In this document: positions 15,566 through 24,371 of the stretch, one piece after another
How positions within the stretch are numbered: the first letter of the stretch is position 1
Layout of the letters: the number at the start of each line of letters is the position of its first letter
Assembly: GCA_026707045.1 (NCBI GenBank)
Contig: JAPOXO010000010.1
Coordinates: forward strand, 1-44,136
Origin: Gammaproteobacteria bacterium
GTDB lineage: Bacteria; Pseudomonadota; Gammaproteobacteria; Pseudomonadales; Azotimanducaceae
DNA length: 44,136 nt
Direction: 5' to 3'
Program-made: the position numbers and the translations under genes
The notes under the pieces: model-generated
Seen by the model: only the letters and a program-made list of their open reading frames with translations
What the model was told of the DNA's origin: nothing
Databases searched by the model: none

Positions 15566-17494
15566 ATGGAAACTCGACCCTATGGGACTTGGTCCTCTCC
15601 AATCAGCGCAGAACTCGTAGCATCAGCTTTCGTTTCATTCGGAGAGCTAGCTTCTGATGGCAACGCTCTTTACTTTTTGGAGTCAAGACCATCAGAGAAA
15701 GGACGAACGGCTCTCATGATTTGGCGTTCGCCAGACGATTGTGGGGAACTAACAAGCGAACTTTACGACGTTCGATCAATGGTTCACGAATACGGAGGCG
15801 GTGCATACGCAGTTGCAAATGGCGAAGCATACTTCGTTAACAAAAGCGATCAGGACATTTATCAAGTCAGTGGAATACCCGAATCAAGAATCGAGCGGAT
15901 AACCAATTCAGGACAAAACGAGCGATTTGCAGACTTGGTTGTCGATGCAAATGGAAATCTAGTCTGTGTTCGAGAACTTCATCATGAAAAATCAGAACCA
16001 AAAAATGATCTAGTCCACATAAACAGCAATACTGGTGAAATCTCCGTGTTGCACCACGGACACGACTTCTATGCATCGCCAAGGATTTCGCCTGATGGGA
16101 ACCAGATAGTCTTTCTGGCGTGGGACCATCCCAACATGCCATGGGACGGTACACAACTATATGTCGGCAGCTTGAAAGGTTCTGGAAGACTCGTAGACGT
16201 TACGATTGTTGCGGGAGGAACCGAAGAATCCATTGTGCAGCCCATTTGGTTGAACAACGAACGATTTGCATACGTTTCTGACAGTTCTGGGTATTGGAAC
16301 ATATATACCCACGAACAGAGCGGTAGCTACGCGGTAACTAACGAGTCAGCTGAGTACGGATTTCCACTCTGGAGTTTCGGTATGCGTAGCCTTGTCGCTC
16401 TCAACGATCACGTACTCTTGGCTGCAAAAAACACCGAAGAAGGACAAGAGCTCGTCTATGTAGATTGCGTTACACAACTAGTAACTCCGTGTATCAACTC
16501 CGGGGGTAGCTTTACTTCCCCCACGAAGCACAAGGACAGCGTTTTCTTCATTTGTGGGCTGCCTGACGATTTGAGCTCGCTCGTTCGAATGTCGCTTAAG
16601 GATCAAGTTCTTGAATCAATTCGTACGCAAGGAGAACTGCCTGTTGCTAGGAAATGCATCTCCATTGGCCGGGCGATAAAGTACGACAATTCCAAAGGTG
16701 AGACGGTCCATGCAAACTACTATCCGCCCACTAATCCTGATATGCGTGCTCCTAGCAATGAGAGGCCACCATTGCTTGTACTTTCGCATGGCGGACCTAC
16801 ATCCAAGTCTAGTGCAAATTTCAGTTTTCTTGTGCAGTTCTTTGCTACTAGGGGATGGGCTGTACTCGATGTGAATTACGGAGGCAGCACAGGCTACGGA
16901 CGCGAATATAGAAATCGACTCCGAGGTCAGTGGGGAATTGTGGATGTTATGGATTGTGTTGCGGGCGTACGTTTCCTCGTGTCAAAGGATCTAGTGGATC
17001 CAACTCGTGTCGCAATTCGTGGGGGAAGTGCCGGAGGCTTCACGACTCTGCGAGCTTTGACAACAACAAACACTTTTAAAGCAGGAGCGAGCTACTACGG
17101 AGTGGCCGACGTACGGGCTTTAGTAAACGATACGCACAAGTTTGAGTCTCGATACATTGACAACTTGATACCAGCGGATGAAATAGACTCTCGTTCTCCA
17201 ATTCACGACGCCGATCACTTGTCGAGTCCAGTTGTGTTCTATCAGGGAACCGAAGACGCTATTGTGCCGCCAAACCAATCCAAAGAAATGTTTGACTCGC
17301 TCTCAAGGAAGGGAATAACGACTGCACTCTTTATGTTTGAGGGAGAAGGACATGGCTTTCGCATGTCGGAAAACATTTGCTTGGCTCTTCAATCCGAGTA
17401 TGTTTTCTTTGCCCGAGTGTTCGGAATCGAGTCTGAAGAACTCAGAAGTAATTGTTTCGAGGCCGCCGAGGTTGCAAACGCTCCATGGCTCTAA
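15566..17494 (+). CDS. S9 family (prolyl oligopeptidase-type) serine peptidase
   Basis: A 642-residue cytoplasmic peptidase with an N-terminal beta-propeller (WD-like DYASPRISPDGNQIVFLAWDHPNMPWDGTQL) and a C-terminal alpha/beta-hydrolase. The triad is S488 in RGGSAGGF, D564 in YQGTEDAIVPP and H596 in GEGHGF; the oxyanion region is LLVLSHGGPT. It fits the acylaminoacyl/dipeptidyl peptidase branch, which trims short or N-blocked peptides. There is no signal peptide. Its last ten bases overlap the start of the ATP-grasp ligase, so the two are probably translationally coupled, which is unusual for a D-Ala-D-Ala ligase gene. Confidence 0.93.
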   Translation: METRPYGTWSSPISAELVASAFVSFGELASDGNALYFLESRPSEKGRTALMIWRSPDDCGELTSELYDVRSMVHEYGGGAYAVANGEAYFVNKSDQDIYQVSGIPESRIERITNSGQNERFADLVVDANGNLVCVRELHHEKSEPKNDLVHINSNTGEISVLHHGHDFYASPRISPDGNQIVFLAWDHPNMPWDGTQLYVGSLKGSGRLVDVTIVAGGTEESIVQPIWLNNERFAYVSDSSGYWNIYTHEQSGSYAVTNESAEYGFPLWSFGMRSLVALNDHVLLAAKNTEEGQELVYVDCVTQLVTPCINSGGSFTSPTKHKDSVFFICGLPDDLSSLVRMSLKDQVLESIRTQGELPVARKCISIGRAIKYDNSKGETVHANYYPPTNPDMRAPSNERPPLLVLSHGGPTSKSSANFSFLVQFFATRGWAVLDVNYGGSTGYGREYRNRLRGQWGIVDVMDCVAGVRFLVSKDLVDPTRVAIRGGSAGGFTTLRALTTTNTFKAGASYYGVADVRALVNDTHKFESRYIDNLIPADEIDSRSPIHDADHLSSPVVFYQGTEDAIVPPNQSKEMFDSLSRKGITTALFMFEGEGHGFRMSENICLALQSEYVFFARVFGIESEELRSNCFEAAEVANAPWL

Positions 17495-18429
17495 GGGTTG
17501 CGGTCATTGGAGGTGGTGGCTCCCACGAAGCGGAAGTATCCAGATCTTCGGCATCTCAAGTTGCAGAGGCATTGGAGTGTGATTTCGAAGTACGAAATAT
17601 CGAACTAACAGCCAACATTGCGCAGGATCTTGGCAAGTTTCAACCGGATGTTGTGTTTCCGGTGTTGCATGGTGCTCCAGGCGAAGACGGCACCATTCAA
17701 GGACTGCTGACAATCCTAGGGTATCCGTATGTAGGATGCGGAGTACGTGCCAGCGTCTTAGCACTTGATAAAGTCGTTGCAAAACAACAGTTCCGGGCTG
17801 CCGGAATTCCGGTTCTGGATGAACTCGTAGCAACCGAGGCAAACCTACAGCAATCAATTGAAGAGATTCGCCAAAAATTCTCGGATAGAGTCGTATGCAA
17901 GCCCCGATTTCAAGGTTCTGCACTCGGCACCACATTGCTTCCCAATGGAGGAGACGTGGTCGAAGCGCTCAAACGAGGTTTTCAATACGACGAATATATG
18001 CTTGTGGAACCGTTTGTGAAAGGTAGAGAAATCACCGTTGGAGTGTTAGATCTCTTTGGCCAGGATGCTATCGCATTGCCTGTAACTGAAATCCTAGTGG
18101 CCGCTGACGAGTGGTACGACTTCACGAATCGCTACACACCTGGAAGAAGTGAGCATGTAATTCCCGCCGAGGTGGATCCGCAGCTTTACGTTCGATTGCA
18201 GCAAGCGGCGATAGATGCACACAAAGCATTGGGGGCGGAAGACCTGTCTCGAGCAGATTTTGTCCTAGAACCTTCGGGCCAATTTTGGATTCTAGAAGTG
18301 AACAGCATGCCTGGAATGACACCCACAAGTCTTTATCCCGATGCGTGTCGGTCGGAAGGTCTGGATTTAGTCGAACTAACAACTAGATTTGTTGAGGGCG
18401 CGTTAAAACGTGGTTTAAGAACTGCATAG
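17485..18429 (+). CDS. ddl: D-alanine--D-alanine ligase family ATP-grasp enzyme
   Basis: A 314-residue ATP-grasp ligase. The N-terminus VAVIGGGGSHEAEVSRSSA corresponds to the Ddl GGxSxEHEVS motif, with HEA for EHE. Further motifs are VFPVLHGAPGEDGTIQGLL, YVGCGVRASVLALDK, VCKPRFQGSALGTTLL, VEPFVKGREITVGVL and FWILEVNSMPGMTPTSLYP. Family members join two D-alanines for peptidoglycan. Here the gene is outside a mur/fts cluster and overlaps an S9 peptidase, so it could be a second Ddl or a related dipeptide ligase. ATG at 17485 gives the family's usual N-terminus; the upstream GTG/ATG extension would be atypical. Confidence 0.88.
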   Translation: MALRVAVIGGGGSHEAEVSRSSASQVAEALECDFEVRNIELTANIAQDLGKFQPDVVFPVLHGAPGEDGTIQGLLTILGYPYVGCGVRASVLALDKVVAKQQFRAAGIPVLDELVATEANLQQSIEEIRQKFSDRVVCKPRFQGSALGTTLLPNGGDVVEALKRGFQYDEYMLVEPFVKGREITVGVLDLFGQDAIALPVTEILVAADEWYDFTNRYTPGRSEHVIPAEVDPQLYVRLQQAAIDAHKALGAEDLSRADFVLEPSGQFWILEVNSMPGMTPTSLYPDACRSEGLDLVELTTRFVEGALKRGLRTA

Positions 18430-18450
18430 TCCGAGATTCCCGGACTATGC
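18424..18450. terminator. bidirectional hairpin between ddl and amt
   Basis: A perfect 10-bp stem, GCATAGTCCG (18424-18433) and CGGACTATGC (18441-18450), with a 7-base loop. It overlaps the ddl stop codon and lies just past the end of the convergent ammonium transporter gene. T-tracts are poor on both sides, so it may act through stem stability or as an RNA 3'-end stabiliser for both transcripts. Confidence 0.65.
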
Positions 18451-18461
18451 AGACTTGGAAG

Positions 18462-19778
18462 CTAATAGTTGATGTTGTAGCCGCGTTCGTTGTGCGTGGA
18501 GAGATCAAGCCCTTCTATCTCGTCGTCTTCGGGTACGCGTACTTTGACCATCAAGTCTGTCACCTTTAAGATCACCCAAGTGACAGCGCCAACCCAAATA
18601 ACTGTGGCGAGCACGCCAATCAACTGAGCCAGCAATTGATTAAGGATGTTAATGTCTTGTTGCCCACCGAACCAGCCCAGGGCTGAGCTGGCGAAAATTG
18701 CAGTCAGAAGAGTTCCGAGTATTCCACCGATCCCGTGAACTGGAAACACATCAAGCGAGTCGTCGATCTTCAGAGTTCTCTTCAAGTAATTGGTCGCGAT
18801 AAAGCATATGAGACCCGCGACGAGACCTATGACCAGGGCACCAGCCGGTCCGACATACCCTGATGCTGGAGTTATGGACCCCAATCCAGCAACCATCCCC
18901 GTTACCGCTCCGAGAACGCTGGGTTTTCCAAATCGAATCCATTCCATAACCATCCAAGTAAATGCGGCGGTGGCTGCCGAAATATGGGTAACGGTAATTG
19001 CCATAGCGGCATCGCCGTTCGCTGCCAGTGCACTTCCTCCGTTGAATCCGAACCAACCAACCCACAACATTCCAGCCCCCACAACCGTAAACGGAAGGTT
19101 GTGCGGAATCATTGCTGTGGTGGGGAATCCACGACGTGGGCCAAGATATAGTGCCGCCACCAATGCTGCAGTACCAGCTGAGATGTGAACGACTGTTCCG
19201 CCGGCAAAGTCCATAAGTCCGCCGGTAAAACTGCCAAGCCATCCGTCAGCACTCAGCCAGCCGCCTCCCCAGACCCAGTGACACAACGGAGCATAGACGA
19301 TGAGAACCCAAAGCGTTGTAAAAATGAGGACTGCGCTAAATCGCATCCGCTCTGCAAATCCACCCACAATAAGAGCAGGCGTGATGATGGCAAAAGTAAG
19401 CTGGAAGGTCGCAAAGTTCGACTCCGGTATTGTGCCTGAAATCGAGCCTTCCTGCACGTCTTTGAGTAGGAAATTTGAGAAGTCTCCTACAAACGGATTT
19501 CCTTCTCCGAACGCAAGGCTATAACCCAATAATATCCAGAGAATTGTTACCAGACAGGTTATCGAAAAACACTGCATGAACACGCTTAGAACATTGTTCT
19601 GGCGCACCAATCCCGCGTAAAAGAGAGATAAACCCGGAATTGTCATGAAAAGCACCAATGCAGTACTTGTCATTAGCCAGGCCGTGTCTCCCGTGTCCAG
19701 CGTTTGAGCCATCGCCGTCGGCGCGAGCACAGCAATAACTAGCACGCACCATAGCCTGACATTCTCAAAGTTTTTCAT
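18462..19778 (-). CDS. amtB: ammonium transporter, Amt family
   Basis: A 438-residue inner-membrane ammonium channel with a cleavable signal peptide (VLAPTAMAQ) and 11 predicted membrane helices. Typical segments are GDTAWLMTSTALVLFMTIPGLSLFYAGLVR, AERMRFSAVLIFTTLWVLIVYAPLCHWVWGGGWL (first pore histidine in CHW), FAGGTVVHISAGTAALVAALYLG, and VFPVHGIGGILGTLLTAIFA (second pore histidine). The C-terminal tail (VRVPEDDEIEGLDLSTHNERGYNI) is the usual PII-binding tail. No glnK lies next to it. A strong purine ribosome-binding site, GGGGGAGGG, precedes the start. Confidence 0.95.
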   Translation of the reverse strand: MKNFENVRLWCVLVIAVLAPTAMAQTLDTGDTAWLMTSTALVLFMTIPGLSLFYAGLVRQNNVLSVFMQCFSITCLVTILWILLGYSLAFGEGNPFVGDFSNFLLKDVQEGSISGTIPESNFATFQLTFAIITPALIVGGFAERMRFSAVLIFTTLWVLIVYAPLCHWVWGGGWLSADGWLGSFTGGLMDFAGGTVVHISAGTAALVAALYLGPRRGFPTTAMIPHNLPFTVVGAGMLWVGWFGFNGGSALAANGDAAMAITVTHISAATAAFTWMVMEWIRFGKPSVLGAVTGMVAGLGSITPASGYVGPAGALVIGLVAGLICFIATNYLKRTLKIDDSLDVFPVHGIGGILGTLLTAIFASSALGWFGGQQDINILNQLLAQLIGVLATVIWVGAVTWVILKVTDLMVKVRVPEDDEIEGLDLSTHNERGYNINY

Positions 19779-19858
19779 GAAACCCTCCCCCTTTGAAGAC
19801 CGAACGCTCAGAAACTCTAAATGTGTGTTTCACATGCTAGGCTTTCTGTCGGTCGAAT

Positions 19859-20875
19859 CTAGCTAATTTGTTCTTTTTGACCCAAAGCGACCGCCATTTC
19901 CGAAATACATCGAGGTCCACGATAGATTAGAGAGGTGTAAATCTGAACTAAGTCCGCACCGGCTTTTATCATTTGTTTCGCGCTTTCGGCATCCCACACG
20001 CCACCGCATCCAATTACTGGAAAAGTCGGACCGACAGCCGATCGAACAATGCGAACCGCTCTCAGAGCCAATGGAAGCAATGGTTTTCCGCTCAACCCTC
20101 CGTCTTCATCTCGACGTCTATCCCTAATTGCGGGTCTATTGGTTGTTGTATTCGTCGCCACTATTCCATCGCATCCCGCATCCTTGATCCTACGACACAA
20201 CGCCACTGTTTCATCTTCTTCCATATCGGGAGAAATCTTGACAAATAGAGAAACGTAGTATTTTGACTGCGCGAAATGAGCATCCCGCGCACCGACCAAA
20301 ACGCCAAGCAACCTGACAATGTTCTCGTCTGACTGCAAGTCTCTTAGCTGGGACGTGTTAGGCGATGAAATATTGACAGTTACGAAGTCGGATACTGATT
20401 TTACCTGATTGAAACAATAGGCGAAATCTGTAACCGCATCGTTGTTTGAAGTATCTGTATTCTTGCCGATGTTGACACCGATTGGAATTTTGACACTATT
20501 TCTAGAAATACTTAACTTTTGGGCTAGAGCATCGACACCATTGTTATTGAACCCCAATCGGTTGATAAGGGCGAGATCGTTTTTCAGGCGGAATATCCTT
20601 GGATGCGGATTACCGGCCTGTATCCGAGGAGTAACCGCACCGAACTCTAAAAAACCGAATCCAAGTCGTGAAAGTCCCTCAATTGCTAGTCCATCCTTGT
20701 CGAATCCAGCCGCAAGCCCCACTCGATTTGCACATTTCAGGTGTCCCACCGATACTGATTGCCGTGAGTCGTCTGTGCCAGAAGTTTCGTTGTATTTACT
20801 CAGCAGTTTGAGCACAACCAGATGTGCCCATTCTGGGGGTAGCGCAAACAATAGAGACCGAATTAGCGGGTACAC
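19859..20875 (-). CDS. pyrD: dihydroorotate dehydrogenase (quinone), class 2
   Basis: A 338-residue membrane-associated flavoenzyme of pyrimidine synthesis that oxidises dihydroorotate with quinone. The N-terminal helix MYPLIRSLLFALPPEWAHLVVLKLL is the class 2 membrane-binding region. FMN and substrate motifs follow: VGLAAGFDKDGLAIEGL, FLEFGAVTP, NPHPRIFRL, INRLGFNNNGVDAL, VNISSPNT with the class 2 catalytic serine nearby, IVATNTTTNRP, GGLSGKPL and VIGCGGVWDAESA. The start is GTG at 20875 without a strong ribosome-binding site; the family N-terminus supports it. Confidence 0.96.
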   Translation of the reverse strand: MYPLIRSLLFALPPEWAHLVVLKLLSKYNETSGTDDSRQSVSVGHLKCANRVGLAAGFDKDGLAIEGLSRLGFGFLEFGAVTPRIQAGNPHPRIFRLKNDLALINRLGFNNNGVDALAQKLSISRNSVKIPIGVNIGKNTDTSNNDAVTDFAYCFNQVKSVSDFVTVNISSPNTSQLRDLQSDENIVRLLGVLVGARDAHFAQSKYYVSLFVKISPDMEEDETVALCRRIKDAGCDGIVATNTTTNRPAIRDRRRDEDGGLSGKPLLPLALRAVRIVRSAVGPTFPVIGCGGVWDAESAKQMIKAGADLVQIYTSLIYRGPRCISEMAVALGQKEQIS

Positions 20876-20987
20876 AACGGAATGTTAAATAGTTTCACAT
20901 CTAACAAGACATATCGGGAAATGATCAATATTAAAAAGTACTTTGTCAAGCGCGAATTCTCTTTCTCGAAACACATCTGAATATGCC

Positions 20988-21980
20988 ATGAATACAATCG
21001 CTCCTGTTCGTCGCACACTCACATCCAGAAACGAAGTGACTCCTACACTTGATCGGGTTCGAAAACTCAATGAATGGTTGAATACGCGGGTCGTCGGTCA
21101 ACCGATTCTTACCCAACGACTAATCATTGCGCTTCTTTGTGGCGGACATCTTTTGGTGGAAGGTGCACCTGGACTGGCCAAAACACGGGTAATAAAGGAA
21201 CTTGCACGAGGCGTACAAGGAGACTTCCATCGAATTCAATTCACTCCGGATCTACTACCTAGCGACGTCACTGGAACTGAAGTCTTTCGACCCGAAGACG
21301 GTACTTTTCACTTTCAACAAGGACCTATTTTCCACAATCTGCTTCTGGCTGATGAAGTGAATCGCGCACCCGCCAAAGTGCAATCCGCACTGCTAGAAGG
21401 AATGGCTGAACACCAAGTTACCCAAGGTCGACAGACATTCAGACTGCCAGAGCTGTTTCTTGTGATGGCCACTCAAAACCCCATAGAGCAAGAAGGTACT
21501 TATCCGCTTCCCGAAGCGCAGTTGGATCGCTTCTTGATGCACATTCAAGTTGGTTATCCTCCTCCGCAGCAAGAACTGCGAATATTGAGAATAGCCCGAG
21601 ACGAAATCTTGAGTGATGAAGCCACTCCGCCCCTTGTTCTTGAGGAAAAGGAGATCTTTGAAGCACGCAAGGAGATTTCTGAACTGCACATGGCAGACTC
21701 AATCGAACGTTACATTGTTGCTCTAGTCACCTACACCCGTTCCTCTTCAATAGAGGGAGTAGAGTATGGTGCTAGTCCTCGGGCCACAATTGCATTGGAT
21801 CTTGGTTGTAGAACAGTTGCTTGGTTGGACGGACGGGCCTATGTTTCTCCTGAAGACGTTCACAATGTAGTTCACGATGTCATGCGACACCGTATTATTC
21901 TGTCTTTTGAAGCGGAAGCTCAAGGCATAACAGCCGACGCCATCGTCGACGAATCGCTCAAGATGGTTCCAGTTCCATAA
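20988..21980 (+). CDS. MoxR family AAA ATPase
   Basis: A 330-residue AAA+ ATPase, the usual first gene of a Bat (Bacteroides aerotolerance-like) operon. Walker A is GAPGLAKT (residues 59-66), Walker B LLLADEVNRAP, sensor 1 VMATQNPIEQEGTYPLPEAQLDRF and sensor 2 YGASPRATIAL. MoxR proteins act as chaperones that mature complexes containing VWA proteins. ATG at 20988 is preferred over upstream TTG codons because the protein then begins close to the conserved helix. The DUF58 gene follows after ten bases. Confidence 0.93.
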   Translation: MNTIAPVRRTLTSRNEVTPTLDRVRKLNEWLNTRVVGQPILTQRLIIALLCGGHLLVEGAPGLAKTRVIKELARGVQGDFHRIQFTPDLLPSDVTGTEVFRPEDGTFHFQQGPIFHNLLLADEVNRAPAKVQSALLEGMAEHQVTQGRQTFRLPELFLVMATQNPIEQEGTYPLPEAQLDRFLMHIQVGYPPPQQELRILRIARDEILSDEATPPLVLEEKEIFEARKEISELHMADSIERYIVALVTYTRSSSIEGVEYGASPRATIALDLGCRTVAWLDGRAYVSPEDVHNVVHDVMRHRIILSFEAEAQGITADAIVDESLKMVPVP

Positions 21981-21990
21981 TTCATAGACG

Positions 21991-22896
21991 ATGCTGCGTG
22001 GTGCCTACGTTTCACTTCAGGATCTCGTAGAACTCTCAGAATCCAGTTCTCCTCGGGTACGAAGTCGAAAGAGTAAGAATCTTTTCTCCGGTGAACGAAT
22101 TTCAGTTCAGCGAGGTCGAGGAGTCGATTTTGACGAAGTTCGCCTCTATCAACCTGGCGACGACGTTCGAAACATTGACTGGAAAGTCACAGCACGCAAA
22201 CAAATTCCCCATACCAAGGTCTACACAGAGGAAAAAGAGCGCCCTACCTTGATTGTTGTCGATCAGACAATGTCTATGTTTTTGGGCAGCGCAAACAGAT
22301 TGAAATCTGTTGCCGCCGCAGAGATCGCAGCGCGCATTGCGTGGCGGACACTTGCGGAACGCGACCGTGTTGGAGGGGTGGTCTTGGCCGACGATCGAAT
22401 TGATGTAGTGAAGCCGTATCGAAATGGAACTGCTGTTGTAAGAGTCTTGAACGCCATTGTAGGAGCCAATACCGAGCTAAATGTCTCTCGTGTCAATTCC
22501 AATTCAAAACAAAGCAAGAGTGAAGCTTGGCGCAAGCTGCTACTTCGAATTCGCCGAGTTGCGTCGGCACACCACAGAATTTTCATTGTCAGCGACTTTG
22601 CGTCGGTCGAATTTAGTGCAATTGAGGATTTGCTGAGTCGGGGGCGCCATCATGAAATGCAGGCAATTCACGTATACGATGAAATCGAAAGAACACTTCC
22701 TCCTGCCAACTACTACAACGTGACCAACGGTGTTTCTCAACTGATGTTTCACAGCGGCCGACGTTCACTACGAGATGAGTACTCTGCGCGGTTTGCAGAT
22801 AGAACAAATCAGTTGAGAGTTGTCTGCATAAACAACAACGTCTCCTTCACTTCGGTTTCAACGGACGATGAGCTGGATTCATTCAATTTCCATTGA
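21991..22896 (+). CDS. DUF58 domain protein
   Basis: A 301-residue cytoplasmic protein with the DUF58 signature RGRGVDFDEVRLYQPGDDVRNIDWKVTARKQIPHTKVYTEE and a degenerate VWA-like continuation, TLIVVDQTMSMFLG. DUF58 proteins nearly always sit between moxR and VWA genes and are thought to help assemble the Bat membrane complex. The gene overlaps the next by 29 bases, so the two are probably translationally coupled. Confidence 0.92.
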   Translation: MLRGAYVSLQDLVELSESSSPRVRSRKSKNLFSGERISVQRGRGVDFDEVRLYQPGDDVRNIDWKVTARKQIPHTKVYTEEKERPTLIVVDQTMSMFLGSANRLKSVAAAEIAARIAWRTLAERDRVGGVVLADDRIDVVKPYRNGTAVVRVLNAIVGANTELNVSRVNSNSKQSKSEAWRKLLLRIRRVASAHHRIFIVSDFASVEFSAIEDLLSRGRHHEMQAIHVYDEIERTLPPANYYNVTNGVSQLMFHSGRRSLRDEYSARFADRTNQLRVVCINNNVSFTSVSTDDELDSFNFH

Positions 22897-23395
22897 CGGA
22901 CCTATTGCAGAAGCCCTTCAGCGGCTCCGGGACATACACGAACCCCCGGTGCCTGGATGGTGGCCTATTCCAATAGGTTGGTGGGGAGTAGCCATTCTCG
23001 TCCTTTCGATAACGGCTGTATTCAGCTGGCTTGTATTGTCCGAGCGTCGAAAAAAGGCGCCGTACATGGCGATCCGAACTGCAGCACTGAGATTGACTCG
23101 TGTCCGCAAAGAAGGCCAGATCGATGGTCGAGAATATGCTACTAGAATAAATTTGCTCTTCAAAGAGCTGGTAGTCCAAGTTGAAGGACACCGTGAAGCC
23201 AGTATTCTGCATGGGTCCAATTGGTTAGAGTTTCTTGCTGAAAGATTCAACGAACGTGAATTTGTTGAAGGAGTGGGGAGATGTCTCGGATCTACTCGTT
23301 ATATCAATGAACAGTTCTCAGATTCAGGCCTGCAAGAACTAATCAACAAGACACTGGCTAGAGTTTCTCCACTGACTAGAAAAGACGATGCTTGA
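22868..23395 (+). CDS. DUF4381 domain protein
   Basis: A 175-residue protein with one membrane span (GWWGVAILVLSITAVFSWLVL, about residues 36-56) preceded by the characteristic LRDIHEPPVPGWWPIPIGWW, the DUF4381 hallmark of proteobacterial Bat operons. The soluble part, with a predicted helical bundle, faces the cytoplasm. The biochemical role is unknown. It overlaps DUF58 upstream by 29 bases and batA downstream by 8 bases. Confidence 0.9.
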   Translation: MSWIHSISIDGPIAEALQRLRDIHEPPVPGWWPIPIGWWGVAILVLSITAVFSWLVLSERRKKAPYMAIRTAALRLTRVRKEGQIDGREYATRINLLFKELVVQVEGHREASILHGSNWLEFLAERFNEREFVEGVGRCLGSTRYINEQFSDSGLQELINKTLARVSPLTRKDDA

Positions 23396-24371
23396 GTTTC
23401 TCTGGCCTTGGGTCTTTACTTTGGTGTTGCTGTTTCCCTTGTTGCGTGTCACCATACCTCGGCTCAATCGAAAACGTTCGGCACTTACGGTTCCAGATAT
23501 CGGAGCGTTTGAGTTTTCTACAGATTCAACAGTAGCCTGGAAGGACCCAAAGCGTTGGGCAATGCTCATAGTTCTCTTTCTCGCTTGGCTCTTTTTGGTG
23601 TCTGCTCTTGCCCGGCCGCAATGGACTGGCGAACTCACCCCTCTTCCGACGCAAGGACGCGATATGTTCCTGGCCGTTGACATTTCGGGGAGCATGGATA
23701 CGGATGACATGTTTATCGAACGTGACAGAGTTACACGTCTTCAAGCACTCAAACATGTGGTTGAATCCTTCATTCTGTCGCGGCAGGGAGATCGAATTGG
23801 ACTCATCGTGTTTGGAACGCGGGCGTATGTGTACGTTCCATTAACTTTCGACGTCGAGACCGTCAACGAACTGTTGCAGGAGGTGTCCGGACGAATTGCG
23901 GGAGGCCAAACCGCCATCGGCGACACGATTGGTCTTGCTGTCAAAAGATTGATCGAACGCCCCATCGAACATCGCATTTTGGTTCTCATGACCGACGGTT
24001 CACATAACGACGGAGCGCTGTCCCCGGAAGAAGCAACCCGACTAGCACAGAACGCTAACGTACGTATTCATACGATTGGAATCGGTGCCGATGCACAATC
24101 GAGCATGGGTTCAGGAAATGTATGGTCCTATCGACAACGTCGTTCGCCACCAATGAACACTGCCGCACTAGAAGAGATCTCCGATAAAACGGGCGGCCTG
24201 TTCTTTCGCGCCAACGATACACAGGGATTGGAACGAATTTATGCGCATATCGCAGCAATCGAACCAATTGATCAAGACCCAGAAATGCTTCGTCCCGTTA
24301 AGTCGCTGTTCCACTGGCCGCTTATCGTGTCGTTGGCTCTCTATGCATTAGCTTGGTGGCTACGACGATGA
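23388..24371 (+). CDS. batA: BatA-like VWA membrane protein
   Basis: A 327-residue protein: two N-terminal membrane spans (LEFLWPWVFTLVLLFPLL and WAMLIVLFLAWLFLVSAL), a periplasmic von Willebrand A domain with MIDAS motif D-I-S-G-S in FLAVDISGSMDT, the later GQTAIGDTIGLAV threonine and LVLMTDGSHN aspartate, then a C-terminal membrane span ending in WWLRR. BatA proteins support envelope stress or oxygen tolerance by an undefined mechanism. Its stop is part of an ATGA overlap with the next gene. Confidence 0.92.
   Translation: MLEFLWPWVFTLVLLFPLLRVTIPRLNRKRSALTVPDIGAFEFSTDSTVAWKDPKRWAMLIVLFLAWLFLVSALARPQWTGELTPLPTQGRDMFLAVDISGSMDTDDMFIERDRVTRLQALKHVVESFILSRQGDRIGLIVFGTRAYVYVPLTFDVETVNELLQEVSGRIAGGQTAIGDTIGLAVKRLIERPIEHRILVLMTDGSHNDGALSPEEATRLAQNANVRIHTIGIGADAQSSMGSGNVWSYRQRRSPPMNTAALEEISDKTGGLFFRANDTQGLERIYAHIAAIEPIDQDPEMLRPVKSLFHWPLIVSLALYALAWWLRR

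Noticed and set aside
18424..18450. Hairpin as a regulatory operator of amtB
   Set aside because: It lies at the 3' ends of two convergent genes, where a terminator or 3'-end stem is the simpler reading.
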